Part shown: positions 1 to 8,075 of the stretch, piece by piece
How positions within the stretch are numbered: the first letter of the stretch is position 1
Layout of the letters: every line of letters begins with the position of its first letter
Assembly: GCA_045616165.1 (NCBI GenBank)
Contig: JAZLGF010000039.1
Coordinates: 1-30,672, forward strand
Source: RGIG5612 sp045616165
GTDB lineage: Bacteria; Bacillota; Clostridia; Lachnospirales; Lachnospiraceae
Length of the DNA: 30,672 bases
Direction of reading: 5' to 3'
Notes under the pieces: generated by a model
Databases searched by the model: none
Told to the model about the DNA's origin: nothing
The model's input: only the letters and a program-made list of their open reading frames with translations
Program-made: the position numbers and the translations under genes

Positions 1-12
1 TTCTAATCCCAT

Positions 13-59
13 TAAAACCATAAACAGCTATCTTAAAATACAAGATGTTTATGGTTTTA
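13..59. other. Long inverted repeat (hairpin) at the window start
   Basis: A 13-bp perfect inverted repeat (arms 13-25 and 47-59) encloses a further 5-bp stem (30-34 with 42-46). A good run of T follows neither arm, so it is only a weak terminator candidate. It may end a gene lying left of the window. Confidence 0.5.
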
Positions 60-77
60 GGTGATTTCATAAAAGTA

Positions 78-317
78 GGCAGCAGGCGGACATAAGTGTG
101 ATGGCGAACGAAAGTCAGCTGCCGTAGGAAGCAACGGCGCGAGCTCCTTCTTAAGCTCAGGCGCCGTCAGCTTCGCGTTCCAAAACAATATATGTATTTA
201 GAAAGCGAGCAGAGCCGACCTGATCGTTATCGGCGAGTTGGAACCCGAGCCAGGAACGAGTAGGTCGGGCTGCGAGCATCAAGAAAAAGAGCTCGACAAG
301 TTCTGATTTGTTGAGCT
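78..317. other. GC-rich, hairpin-rich intergenic block, unidentified
   Basis: This roughly 240-base stretch is clearly richer in G+C than all its surroundings and contains no convincing reading frame. It is full of complementary arms: 78-83 with 118-123 (GGCAGC/GCTGCC); 134-145 with 154-167 (7 + 5 bp, two-base bulge); 215-221 with 262-268 (CCGACCT/AGGTCGG); and 290-299 with 308-317 (10 bp with one G.T). A competing stem, 121-125 with 134-138 (GCCGT/ACGGC), cannot form at the same time as 134-167. It could be a structured noncoding RNA on either strand, or a dispersed repeat of the REP/MITE kind. I do not recognise it as T-box, SRP, RNase P, tmRNA or 6S RNA. Confidence 0.45.
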
Positions 318-357
318 GAGTAATCCCTAAAAACTAAAAACTATCTCCATTGATAAC

Positions 358-386
358 TTGAATGAAAAATATAAATACTATATAAT
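358..386 (+). promoter_or_regulatory. Promoter of asnS
   Basis: -35 TTGAAT (358-363), 17-base spacer and perfect -10 TATAAT (381-386). Transcription would start near 392, giving a leader of only about 25 bases before the ATG at 418. The AGAAGG ribosome site is at 404-409. There is no room for a T-box downstream of this promoter. Confidence 0.75.
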
Positions 387-417
387 AGTGACAATTTTTT
401 GAAAGAAGGTAACTTTA

Positions 418-1806
418 ATGAAACGTACAGAAATCGTTAAACTTTTTAAGGACGCTCCGGAAAACGGAAGCCAAATCACTGTTGCTGGATGGGTAAAAAC
501 ATCACGTGAATCTAAAAATGTTGGATTTTTAGAGATTAATGATGGTAGCTGCTTTTCAAATTTGCAGATAATCCTTGATGCTGCGGCTTTTGATAATTTT
601 AAAGAGTTAGCAAATCTTTCTGTTGGAACTAGCGTAATTGTTAATGGCGAAGTTGTTTTAACACCTGATGCAAAACAACCTTTAGAAGTACATGCAAAAG
701 AAGTTGAAGTTGCAGGCGAATGCGAAAGCGATTACCCACTTCAAAAGAAACGCCACACTCTTGAATTTTTAAGAACAATTCCGCATCTTCGTTCACGTTC
801 AAATACATTCAGTGCCGTATTTAGAGTTCGTAGTGAAGCTGCATATGCACTTCATAAATTCTTTAATGAAAACGGATTTGTATATGTTCATACACCACTT
901 ATTACAGGTAGTGACTGTGAAGGCGCTGGCGAAATGTTTAGAGTTACAACTCTTGATCCAATTAACCCTCCTCTTACAGAAGATGGAAAGGTTGATTTTT
1001 CCCAGGATTTCTTTTGCCAGGAAACAAACCTTACTGTTTCAGGTCAGTTAGAAGCTGAAAGCTTTGCTTTAGCTTTCGGAAAAGTTTATACATTCGGTCC
1101 AACTTTCCGTGCTGAAAATTCTAATACGCAAAGACATGCAGCTGAGTTTTGGATGGTAGAGCCTGAAATAGCTTTTGCAGATCTTGAAGACGATATGGAA
1201 TGGGCAGAAGCAATGATTAAATATGTTGTTAAACATCTTTTAGATAAGTGTCCAGAAGAACTTAACTTCTTTAACAACTTCTATGACAAAGAACTTTTAG
1301 ATCGTCTTAACAACTTAGTAGAGTCTGATTTTGCGCGCGTAAGCTATACAAAGGCTTGTGAAATCTTAAAAGAACATAATGATGAGTTTGAATACCCTGT
1401 TGAATGGGGAATTGATTTGCAAACAGAACATGAAAGATATCTTACAGAAAAGATTTATAAAAAACCTACTTTCGTTTATGACTATCCAAAGGATATTAAG
1501 GCATTCTATATGCGCATGAACGAAGACGGAAAAACTGTTGCAGCAGCAGATATGTTAGTACCTGGTGTTGGTGAGCTTATCGGTGGAAGTCAAAGAGAAG
1601 AAAGAAAAGATCTTCTTGAAGCTAGAATTAAAGAACTTGGCCTTAACCTTGATGATTATAAAAACTATATGGATCTTCGTCGCTATGGTTCAGTTAAGCA
1701 CTCGGGCTTTGGCCTTGGTTTTGAAAGACTTATCATGTATGTAACTGGAATAAGCAACATCAGAGACGTTGAGCTCTATCCACGCTGCGCCGGAAAACTT
1801 ATCTAA
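418..1806 (+). CDS. asnS: Asparaginyl-tRNA synthetase
   Basis: Cytosolic class II aminoacyl-tRNA synthetase that charges tRNA-Asn with asparagine using ATP. The 462-residue length is normal for bacterial AsnRS. An N-terminal OB-fold anticodon-binding domain (about 18-100, starting around VAGWVKTSRESK) is followed by the class II core. Motif 2 is at about 229-250 (FRAENSNTQRH...FWMVEPE) and motif 3 near 430-442 (GFGLGFERL). GAGEMF and QETNLTVSGQ are typical AsnRS active-site segments. The ATG has an AGAAGG ribosome site eight bases upstream. The gene is monocistronic, with its own promoter (358-386) and terminator (1830-1859). A tRNA-Asn gene lies near the other end of the window, so direct charging of tRNA-Asn is expected. 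Confidence 0.97.
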   Translation: MKRTEIVKLFKDAPENGSQITVAGWVKTSRESKNVGFLEINDGSCFSNLQIILDAAAFDNFKELANLSVGTSVIVNGEVVLTPDAKQPLEVHAKEVEVAGECESDYPLQKKRHTLEFLRTIPHLRSRSNTFSAVFRVRSEAAYALHKFFNENGFVYVHTPLITGSDCEGAGEMFRVTTLDPINPPLTEDGKVDFSQDFFCQETNLTVSGQLEAESFALAFGKVYTFGPTFRAENSNTQRHAAEFWMVEPEIAFADLEDDMEWAEAMIKYVVKHLLDKCPEELNFFNNFYDKELLDRLNNLVESDFARVSYTKACEILKEHNDEFEYPVEWGIDLQTEHERYLTEKIYKKPTFVYDYPKDIKAFYMRMNEDGKTVAAADMLVPGVGELIGGSQREERKDLLEARIKELGLNLDDYKNYMDLRRYGSVKHSGFGLGFERLIMYVTGISNIRDVELYPRCAGKLI

Positions 1807-1829
1807 GAAATAATTAAATAAAACAAAAA

Positions 1830-1859
1830 CTCCTGTCATAAACTGACAGGAGATTTTTT
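1830..1859. terminator. Bidirectional terminator between asnS and glnA
   Basis: Stem CTCCTGTCA (1830-1838) with TGACAGGAG (1844-1852), loop of five, then TTTTTT on the plus strand. On the minus strand the same hairpin is followed by TTTTTG and further T, so it can end both convergent genes. Confidence 0.9.
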
Positions 1860-1869
1860 ATATATAGAA

Positions 1870-1904
1870 GGTGCTGGGTTAACGTTTTGCCGTTCCTATG
1901 CACC
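1870..1904. other. Imperfect hairpin in the glnA 3' region
   Basis: GGTGC (1870-1874) pairs with GCACC (1900-1904) and AACG (1881-1884) with CGTT (1891-1894), with a possible GG/CC pair between. It lies between the glnA stop and the shared terminator and could be a 3' UTR element. Its function is unknown. Confidence 0.35.
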
Positions 1905-1915
1905 AGTAAGCACAA

Positions 1916-3244
1916 TTAGTATTTAAGAAGATATTTTTTTAATTCCCAATCACTAACTTGGTGAGCGTACTCATTCCATTCCAGTTTTTTAGCGTTTATA
2001 TATTTATCTGCTATATGATTACCTAAAACGTCTATTATAAGTTTGTCTTTTTCGAATTTTTGAATTGCTTCAAACATATTCGAAGGAAGCGTTTTAATAC
2101 CAGAACGTGTTATTTCTCTCTTGCTCATTTCGAAAATATTCTTATCTACAGGAGAAGGCGAAGTAATTTTATTTTCGATACCATCAAGTCCTGCCTCAAG
2201 GCATGCCGCCAAAGCAAGGTACGGATTAGCAGAAGGATCCGGATTTCTAAGTTCAATCCTCGTTGACTGTCCCCTGCTTGAAGGCACCCTAATTAGAGGA
2301 GATCGGTTTTGTGAAGACCATGCGATATACATAGGTGCTTCAAAATCTGGTACAAATCGCTTATACGAATTAACAAGTGGATTTGTGATAAGTGTCATAG
2401 CATCAACATGTTTCATAATTCCACCCATAAAGTAATATGCTGTTTTAGAAAGACCTCTCGAATTTTTTTCGTCAACAAAAGAATTTTTGCCATTTTTCAT
2501 TAATGACATATTAAGATGCATTCCACTGCCAGCTTCACCATATAAAGGCTTAGGAAGAAAACTGGCATAAAGATTATGCTTTGCTGCCATTTTTTTAACA
2601 GCGTACTTAAAAGTAATTATATTATCAGCTGATTTAACAGCCTCATCATATTTAAAATCAATTTCATGTTGAGATGGACCGCATTCGTGGTGGGATGCTT
2701 CAATCTCAAATCCCATTTTTTCAAGAGCTAAGACTATGTCTTTTCTAGCATCTTCGCCTATGTCGTTTGCGCCAACTTCAAAATATTCTCCCTGGTCATA
2801 TACCGCATCAAGAACAGGTCTGTTCTTTGCATCAGTTTCAAATAAATAAAATTCGCACTCAGGACCAACGTTAAAGGTATAGCCTTTATCTTTAGCTTTT
2901 TTTACGGCCTTTTTTAAGATATAACGTGGGTCTCCCTCAAAAGGTTCATCCCCTTTGTAAACATCACAAATAATTCTTGCAACTTTACCTTTTTCTTGAT
3001 CCCATGGATGAATAAGAAATGTTTTGATGTCTGGAACAAGGCGCATATCGCTTTCTTCTATTCTTACAAAACCATCAACAGAAGAACCATCGAACATAAT
3101 CTTGTCATCAAGAGCCTTGTCGAGCTGCGATGGTGTAATGGATACACTTTTAAGAACACCAAATATGTCAGCAAATTGCAGACGGATAAATTTGATGTCT
3201 TCATCTTTAACTATTTTTTTAATCTCAGACTTAGTGTATTCCAT
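1916..3244 (-). CDS. glnA: Glutamine synthetase, type I
   Basis: Makes glutamine from glutamate, ammonia and ATP; a dodecameric cytosolic enzyme at the centre of nitrogen assimilation. The 442 residues match the short GSI-alpha class. Visible signatures are DGSSVDGF (52-59), the metal-binding GPECEF (127-132; E129, E131), HHECGPSQHE (185-194), GSGMHLN (239-245), NRSPLIRVP (313-321) and RIELRNPDPSANPY (329-342). The tyrosine loop adenylylated in the proteobacterial beta class is absent (DKNIFEMSKRE is found there), so control is more likely by feedback and transcription. The start aligns with Bacillus GlnA. The ribosome-site-like AGAAGG lies only two bases from the ATG, unusually close. No clear TnrA/GlnR palindrome was found upstream. 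Confidence 0.96.
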   Translation of the reverse strand: MEYTKSEIKKIVKDEDIKFIRLQFADIFGVLKSVSITPSQLDKALDDKIMFDGSSVDGFVRIEESDMRLVPDIKTFLIHPWDQEKGKVARIICDVYKGDEPFEGDPRYILKKAVKKAKDKGYTFNVGPECEFYLFETDAKNRPVLDAVYDQGEYFEVGANDIGEDARKDIVLALEKMGFEIEASHHECGPSQHEIDFKYDEAVKSADNIITFKYAVKKMAAKHNLYASFLPKPLYGEAGSGMHLNMSLMKNGKNSFVDEKNSRGLSKTAYYFMGGIMKHVDAMTLITNPLVNSYKRFVPDFEAPMYIAWSSQNRSPLIRVPSSRGQSTRIELRNPDPSANPYLALAACLEAGLDGIENKITSPSPVDKNIFEMSKREITRSGIKTLPSNMFEAIQKFEKDKLIIDVLGNHIADKYINAKKLEWNEYAHQVSDWELKKYLLKY

Positions 3245-3416
3245 TACCTTCTCGCTCGCTTATAAAATAGACTATATACGGGGAATACCCTTCAAGGTGT
3301 CTGGCCTTACTCTACTTTTCATCGTTGTTGGCATTTTAAAATAAAAAATATTTACAGTCAGACACCACAGGCACAAATTAATTGTCATGGTTGATAAGGA
3401 GGTTTTGGTTCGGTAG

Positions 3417-3450
3417 GCGCCATGGGCAACCACTCCCATGGCGCTTCTTT
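3417..3450 (+). terminator. Strong hairpin with plus-strand T-rich tail
   Basis: A 10-bp perfect stem (GCGCCATGGG 3417-3426, CCCATGGCGC 3435-3444) is followed on the plus strand by TTCTTTCT, but on the minus strand by CTACCGAACC, which lacks a T run. It is thus shaped as a plus-strand terminator although no plus-strand gene precedes it. It may still act as the 3' end or stabilising hairpin of the minus-strand gene that stops at 3458. Confidence 0.45.
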
Positions 3451-3457
3451 CTGTGAC

Positions 3458-4516
3458 CTATAGATCCAATTTCAGATCTTCTCCTTTAATCCAGTTAATC
3501 TTCCTTAAGCACAAAGATACAAGCCAAGAAACAATAGCCGGAACTAATATACTTACTACAATAAGGCCAATCCAATCAAAAGCAGTGATTGAGACTCTTA
3601 AGCCTTGGGCGATTTCATCTAGCCATCCGGTTATAACACCGATTTGTCCTACGAAACCGCATGTACCCATTCCTGAGCTAACGGCTGCACCGTTCATCTC
3701 TAAGTGGAATACGCATGTTGCAATCGGACCATTAACAAGTGATGCTACAATTGCAGGAATCCAAATTTTAGGATTCTTAACTATATTTCCCATCTGGAGC
3801 ATGCTCGTTCCAACTCCTTGTGCAACAAGTCCGCCCCATCTATTTTCTCTAAAACTTATAACGGCAAATCCAATCATGTTTGCGCAGCATCCTGCGAGTG
3901 CAGCTCCACCAGCTAGTCCCGTAAGGGAAAGTGCCGCACAAATCGCAGCAGAGCTAATCGGAAGTGTAAGAGCTATTCCAACAATAAGTGAAACTAGCAT
4001 TCCCATTAAGAATGGTTGGAGTTCTGTTGCCCACATAATTAAATTTCCAACGTAGGAAGCGCCGTCTCCTATATAAGGTGCAATAAATATTGAAAGTAAT
4101 CCGCCGACAAAAACCGTAACAAGTGGTGTAATCAAAATATCAACCGGTGTAAGTTTTGAAACAAGTTTTCCAAATTCGGCTGCAATTATCGCAATAACGA
4201 AAACCGCTAAAGGACCTCCTGCTCCACCACATTCCGATGCCGCATATCCAACAGCAACAAGTGAGAATAAAACAAGTGGTGGTGCGTTAAGCGCTTTTCC
4301 AATTGCGACTGCCATAGCCGGTCCCATAACCGCAATCGCAAATGTTCCAATCGTAACAATCAACTCTACGTTCGTAAGTTCGCCGATCGTTTTAATAATT
4401 GTTCCAATCAGCAAAGAGGCAAATAAGCCTTGCGCCATTGCGCCAAGCGCATCAATAAAATAGCGTTTTGGCGAAAAAACAATATCTTGTTTTTTTAAGT
4501 ATTCTTTAAATGACAT
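3458..4516 (-). CDS. PTS EIIC-like membrane protein (PfoR family)
   Basis: Polytopic membrane protein of 352 residues resembling the PTS_EIIC_2 family, whose members were first named PfoR after a proposed regulator of perfringolysin in Clostridium perfringens. The N-terminus (LKKQDIVFSPKRYFIDALGAMAQGL, shortened) and the alternating hydrophobic segments, about nine or ten, are typical. No EIIA or EIIB domain is fused or adjacent, so the substrate and any sugar transport role are unproven. The ATG follows an AAGGA site at a spacing of about six. Its upstream region (4517-4800) is dense with inverted TGTCA/TGACA motifs, suggesting transcriptional control. It stands alone between glnA and a divergent operon. 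Confidence 0.8.
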   Translation of the reverse strand: MSFKEYLKKQDIVFSPKRYFIDALGAMAQGLFASLLIGTIIKTIGELTNVELIVTIGTFAIAVMGPAMAVAIGKALNAPPLVLFSLVAVGYAASECGGAGGPLAVFVIAIIAAEFGKLVSKLTPVDILITPLVTVFVGGLLSIFIAPYIGDGASYVGNLIMWATELQPFLMGMLVSLIVGIALTLPISSAAICAALSLTGLAGGAALAGCCANMIGFAVISFRENRWGGLVAQGVGTSMLQMGNIVKNPKIWIPAIVASLVNGPIATCVFHLEMNGAAVSSGMGTCGFVGQIGVITGWLDEIAQGLRVSITAFDWIGLIVVSILVPAIVSWLVSLCLRKINWIKGEDLKLDL

Positions 4517-4860
4517 TTTTTTCCTTTTGTCGTTCCGACATAAGTTTTGTGTCGTTATGTGAAAATTTTATGTTATTTTTGTGTAAATGTCAATTAAAAT
4601 GTGTAAAATTTTTGAAATTTTTTTGACATTTTTGCATTATGTGGATTATTCATGTAATTTTTATGTGAGTTATCCACATTTTGTGGTAAATTTTTAGCGT
4701 TTTTCTCACATTTTTGACATTTCGTCAATATTTTCTTGTCAATATGTGCAGTATTATCGCAAAAATGTGGAAAATTGTCAAGATATAATTGTCATTCTGA
4801 CATATTTTTTTTCATCAAAAAAATAAACGTCTCTTTAATCAGAGATGTTTTTATTTACTC
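4517..4860. promoter_or_regulatory. AT-rich intergenic region dense in palindromic motifs
   Basis: Between two divergent genes lie many TGTCA/TGACA motifs: AATGTCAA 4586-4593 facing TTGACATT 4623-4630; the palindrome TTGAC-N5-GTCAA at 4714-4728; TGTCA-N3-TGACA at 4790-4802; and CGACA/TGTCG at 4536-4554. A perfect DnaA-box match, TTATCCACA (4670-4678), and near matches TGTGGATTA (4640-4648) and TGTGGAAAA (4766-4774) are also present. The region is probably a control region with sites for one or more regulators. No reading frame is supported here. Confidence 0.5.
4826..4857. terminator. Orphan terminator-like hairpin
   Basis: AACGTCTCT and AGAGATGTT (4827-4849) form a 9-bp stem with one G.T pair. 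TTTTTAT follows on the plus strand, and a T-rich stretch on the minus strand. It lies between divergent genes where no terminator is needed, so it may end a short RNA (a TATAAT occurs at 4784-4789) or insulate the two promoters. Confidence 0.45.
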
Positions 4861-4868
4861 ATTTGATG

Positions 4869-4874
4869 TATAAT
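4869..4874 (+). promoter_or_regulatory. Likely -10 element of the 4922-9438 operon
   Basis: TATAAT at 4869-4874 would start transcription near 4881, with the first ATG at 4922 after an AAAGGGGG site. The -35 region 17 bases upstream (TGTTTT) is poor. Confidence 0.5.
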
Positions 4875-4921
4875 AAAAATGGATTTTTGTTTAATTTTTC
4901 AATAAAAAAGGGGGCTTTACT

Positions 4922-5650
4922 ATGGCTATGCCACAACTTATTTTATTTTTTATAACAGTTGTATTAGCAATAGCTTTTGCGGTAATTTTTATTCTTAGAA
5001 GTAATATTGTTGATGCTAAATCTCTTGTACTGAAAACAATCGCAAGTATTTGTTTTATTCTTGTTTCATGTGCAGCTTTTTATTTTTCATCAGGATGGTT
5101 TGCTGCACTACTAGTTATTATCGGACAAGTATTTGGAATTTTAGGAGATCTCTTCCTAGACATGAAATACTTATACAGAAAAGATGAAAAAGTACATACC
5201 TATACAGGCTTTATCGTATTTTTAATTGGCCATCTTTTCTTTATTGCTTTTATGACATTCAGCTATGGTGCAACACTTGCAATAGTTCTTATATCAATAG
5301 GCGTTGCTATTATTGCAGCATTACTTATTTACTTTGCTTCAGAAAAAATTGCCGGACTTGTTTACGGTGGCTATAAAGTAATATCAAGCATTTATATGTT
5401 TGTACTTGCATTCACAATGATGTTCGCAATACTTCAAATATTTATGAACGATACTGGCTACTTTGTTACAACAAAGATACTCTTTGCAATCGGCCTTGTA
5501 TTTTTCATGTTAAGCGATTTAATTTTAGCAATGATTTACTTTACACCTGATGATAAGATGAACACACCACTCTTTGTAAAAATAAATCTAGCTTTATACT
5601 ACGCAGCGCAACTTTGTATATCAGTAAGTCTTTTATTCTTACTAGCATAA
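4922..5650 (+). CDS. YhhN/TMEM86 family membrane protein (lysoplasmalogenase-like)
   Basis: Integral membrane protein of 242 residues with about eight hydrophobic segments. It fits the YhhN/TMEM86 family through the motifs GDLFLDMKYLYRKDE (around residue 76), a following GHLFFIAFM segment and SDLILAMIYF near the C-terminus. Characterised relatives hydrolyse the vinyl-ether bond of lysoplasmalogens. Many Clostridia contain plasmalogens, so such a role is plausible but inferred. It is the first gene of a plus-strand run, followed 20 bases later by the RNase H gene. A GGGGG-rich ribosome site lies seven bases before the ATG. Confidence 0.75.
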   Translation: MAMPQLILFFITVVLAIAFAVIFILRSNIVDAKSLVLKTIASICFILVSCAAFYFSSGWFAALLVIIGQVFGILGDLFLDMKYLYRKDEKVHTYTGFIVFLIGHLFFIAFMTFSYGATLAIVLISIGVAIIAALLIYFASEKIAGLVYGGYKVISSIYMFVLAFTMMFAILQIFMNDTGYFVTTKILFAIGLVFFMLSDLILAMIYFTPDDKMNTPLFVKINLALYYAAQLCISVSLLFLLA

Positions 5651-5670
5651 ATTTATTAAAAGGTGCATTT

Positions 5671-6090
5671 ATGAAAGCATATGTCGACGGAAGTTATAAT
5701 GTAGCTACAAAGCGTTTCGGTTACGGAGTTGTTCTTCTCTATACCGAAAACGGTGAAGATAAAACCATGCAATTAAGTAAAGGTTTTTCAAATCCTGAAC
5801 TTGCACAAATGAGAAATGTTGCGGGTGAAATTATGGGCGCTGGCGAAGCAATGAAAAGAGCTAAAGAAATGAAAATAAAAGAGCTCACTATTTTCCATGA
5901 CTACGAAGGCATATCAAAATGGTGCACTGGCGAATGGAAAACTAAAAAAACATGGACTAAAAAATATAAAGACTTTTACGATGAAATTTCAAAAGACGTA
6001 AAAATAGAATTCGTTAAAGTCCTTGCACACTCTGGAGATACATATAACGAAATAGCAGATCAACTAGCAAAGGAGGCTGTTGGAAATTGA
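5671..6090 (+). CDS. Ribonuclease H family protein
   Basis: Small 139-residue RNase H-fold protein expected to cut the RNA strand of RNA-DNA hybrids. The four acidic catalytic residues are visible: D6 in YVDGSY, E53 in AGEIMGAGEA, D77 in FHDYEG and D130 in NEIADQLAK. H120 in LAHSGD matches the catalytic loop histidine position. I chose ATG 5671 because it starts exactly at the conserved first strand (MKAYVDGSY) and has an AAAGG site; an upstream extension overlapping the previous gene is not needed. There is no N-terminal hybrid-binding domain. The stop overlaps the TTG start of the next gene. Confidence 0.88.
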   Translation: MKAYVDGSYNVATKRFGYGVVLLYTENGEDKTMQLSKGFSNPELAQMRNVAGEIMGAGEAMKRAKEMKIKELTIFHDYEGISKWCTGEWKTKKTWTKKYKDFYDEISKDVKIEFVKVLAHSGDTYNEIADQLAKEAVGN

Positions 6091-7100
6091 GTAATAGAAG
6101 AAAACCAAAAAGACGTTTAAAAAAATCTGTTAAGGCCGCTTTAATTGTAGCCTTATGTGTTTTAATAGCTGTAATCGCAATTATAGTTATTACAGCCTTA
6201 ATAAAAAATGAGAAACCAAGCAAGCCCGACGTTTATTCGGAAATTCCAGTAGATTATGTTGAACCGACATATGTACATGCTGATATTGCTATAACAGACG
6301 AAGATCCTACTCCGTCTTATGACACAAACTTTTTAATTAAAGTTAACACTGCATTAAATGTAACGGTGGTTTATTCAAAAGATGACGCCGGAAACTTGAC
6401 TCCCCTTAGAGCTATTCCTTGCTCTACTGCCAGAGAAGGATATGAAACTCCTTTAGGAGATTTCTGGCTTTGCGAGTGGATAATTAAACCGGCTAACGAG
6501 TGGTGTTACATGGCAGATGGAACCGAAGGTCTTTATGCTTACCGTATCACTGACGGAGTTGAATATAGTATTATGTTCCACTCTGTTCCTTACCTAGATA
6601 CTGACCATGGTTCACTTGAGTGGGAAGAATACAATAAGCTCGGAAGTGTAGCTTCTATGGGCTGCATGAGAATGTGTTGTGCCGATGTTAGATGGCTTGG
6701 CGAAACATGTGGAAATAATACAGACATCGTAATTTATAACGATCCTAATGAGCAACTTCCACTCGAAGTTCCTACGCCTATAAGAATCCCAGGCGAAGTT
6801 GAGGAAATAAGAGGTTGGGATCCAACTGACCCAGCAAGTGACAACCCATGGCATAATTACACATTAAAAATGGAAGTTCCAAACTCTGTTGAAATAACAA
6901 CTGAAGATGATGCAAATACAGTTGTTTTGGCAAACACTAAGATTACTGATATGTTTGGTCATGATTTATCAAATTATGCAGAAGTTAGCGGAACAGTCGA
7001 TTCTTCCACACCAGGACTTTATCCTGTAACCGTTAAAGCGATTATTGGTCCTGTTACAGCTACAAAAGATGTTTATGTTGTGGTTAAACAAGGCGAATAG
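6087..7100 (+). CDS. Membrane-anchored L,D-transpeptidase (YkuD family)
   Basis: Predicted cell-wall enzyme that would form 3-3 peptidoglycan cross-links. A basic N-terminus and one membrane segment (about 17-39) are followed by an extracytoplasmic YkuD domain (about 80-218). This carries the catalytic signature SMGCMR with C193 as nucleophile, and H165 in IMFHSVP upstream. The remaining C-terminal part (about 255-335, GLYPVTVKAIIGPVTATKDV) looks like a bacterial Ig-like beta-sandwich. The usual SHGC histidine is replaced by methionine (SMGC). The start is TTG 6087, inside the stop of the RNase H gene, with AGGAGG at 6071-6076 ten bases upstream, so the two are probably translationally coupled. 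Confidence 0.87.
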   Translation: MSNRRKPKRRLKKSVKAALIVALCVLIAVIAIIVITALIKNEKPSKPDVYSEIPVDYVEPTYVHADIAITDEDPTPSYDTNFLIKVNTALNVTVVYSKDDAGNLTPLRAIPCSTAREGYETPLGDFWLCEWIIKPANEWCYMADGTEGLYAYRITDGVEYSIMFHSVPYLDTDHGSLEWEEYNKLGSVASMGCMRMCCADVRWLGETCGNNTDIVIYNDPNEQLPLEVPTPIRIPGEVEEIRGWDPTDPASDNPWHNYTLKMEVPNSVEITTEDDANTVVLANTKITDMFGHDLSNYAEVSGTVDSSTPGLYPVTVKAIIGPVTATKDVYVVVKQGE

Positions 7101-7103
7101 AAA

Positions 7104-8075
7104 ATGAAAAAATTTTTACTAGTTTTTATTGCATTAATTATTACTGTTGGCATTGTCGGATGTGGCCAAGAAGCAACGCCCATTCAAGATAGCACTGTGC
7201 CAGTTAATATAGTTGCATTAAATGGGCCTACCGGTATGGGCATGGCCTATTTAAATAAGCAAAATGATTCAGGAAATACGAAGTACAAATATAATATCAC
7301 TTATGCAAGTGCGCCTGATGAAATCACAGGCCAGTTAATCGCTGGAAAAATTGATATTGCCGCACTTCCAATAAATCTTGCAAGTGTTTTATATAACAAA
7401 ACAGAAGGTGAAATCCTTACATGTGCAATTAACACATTAGGTGTTTTATATATCGTTGAAAAAGGCGATAGCGTAAAAACCTTAAATGATTTAGAAGGAC
7501 GCACTATCGTTGCATCCGGTAAAGGAAGCACTCCTGAATACATACTAAATCATATATTAGATTACAACGATCTTTTGGAAAAAGTTAACGTAGAATACGT
7601 AGCGGAACATGATGAGGCGGTATCCGCCCTTGCTAGTGGAAAAGCTGATTTAATTATGATTCCTGAGCCAAAAGTTACTGCTGCCAAAGCAAAAATCGAA
7701 GGTGCAAAAATAGCTCTTGATTTAACAAACCAGTGGAACATGCTCCACCACGCCAAACTCGTTCAAGGTGTAATCGTAGTTCGCAAAAGTTTTGCTACTG
7801 AGCATCCTGACATCGTAGAGGATTTCTTAAATAGCTACGAACAATCTGTAAATTATACAAACGAAAATCAAAAAGAATCTTCTTCGTTAATAGCTGAATA
7901 TGGAATAATTCCTAATGAACAAATGGCTCTTGCCGCAATTCCTAATTGCCATATAGTATATGTTGACGGTGATGAAATGCGCACAGCAATGAACGACATG
8001 CTAAAAATATTATTTGATGCAAATCCACAAAGTATAGGTGGAAAGCTTCCTGGCGATAACATTTATTATAAATGA
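7104..8075 (+). CDS. ABC transporter substrate-binding lipoprotein (SsuA/TauA/NMT1-like)
   Basis: Extracellular solute-binding lipoprotein of a three-gene importer. The signal peptide ends in a lipobox VGIVGC with C20 as the lipidated cysteine. The rest shows the two-lobed NMT1/SsuA-type pattern (APDEITGQLIAGKIDIAALP; LNDLEGRTIVASGKGSTPE; IMIPEPKVTAAK). Relatives bind sulfonates, taurine, nitrate, riboflavin or thiamine precursors; nothing here decides between them. It begins three bases after the transpeptidase stop and its last codons overlap the permease start (ATGA), so the importer is part of the same transcript. Confidence 0.88.
   Translation: MKKFLLVFIALIITVGIVGCGQEATPIQDSTVPVNIVALNGPTGMGMAYLNKQNDSGNTKYKYNITYASAPDEITGQLIAGKIDIAALPINLASVLYNKTEGEILTCAINTLGVLYIVEKGDSVKTLNDLEGRTIVASGKGSTPEYILNHILDYNDLLEKVNVEYVAEHDEAVSALASGKADLIMIPEPKVTAAKAKIEGAKIALDLTNQWNMLHHAKLVQGVIVVRKSFATEHPDIVEDFLNSYEQSVNYTNENQKESSSLIAEYGIIPNEQMALAAIPNCHIVYVDGDEMRTAMNDMLKILFDANPQSIGGKLPGDNIYYK

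Noticed and set aside
202..303. Short GC-rich reading frame in the 5' block
   Set aside because: It is bounded by a stop at 199-201, has no start codon or ribosome site, and its base pairing explains the composition better.
61..417. T-box leader for asnS
   Set aside because: No T-box core (TGGNACCGCG-like) or following terminator, and the good promoter at 358-386 lies downstream of the structured block.
3300..3370. GlnR/TnrA operator upstream of glnA
   Set aside because: TGTAA followed by AT-rich sequence is present, but the second half-site (TNACA) is missing.
4517..4860. Replication origin
   Set aside because: DnaA-box-like sites and AT-richness fit, but there is no dnaA/dnaN nearby. The rRNA operon at the right edge is transcribed leftward, which would be head-on to a fork coming from here.
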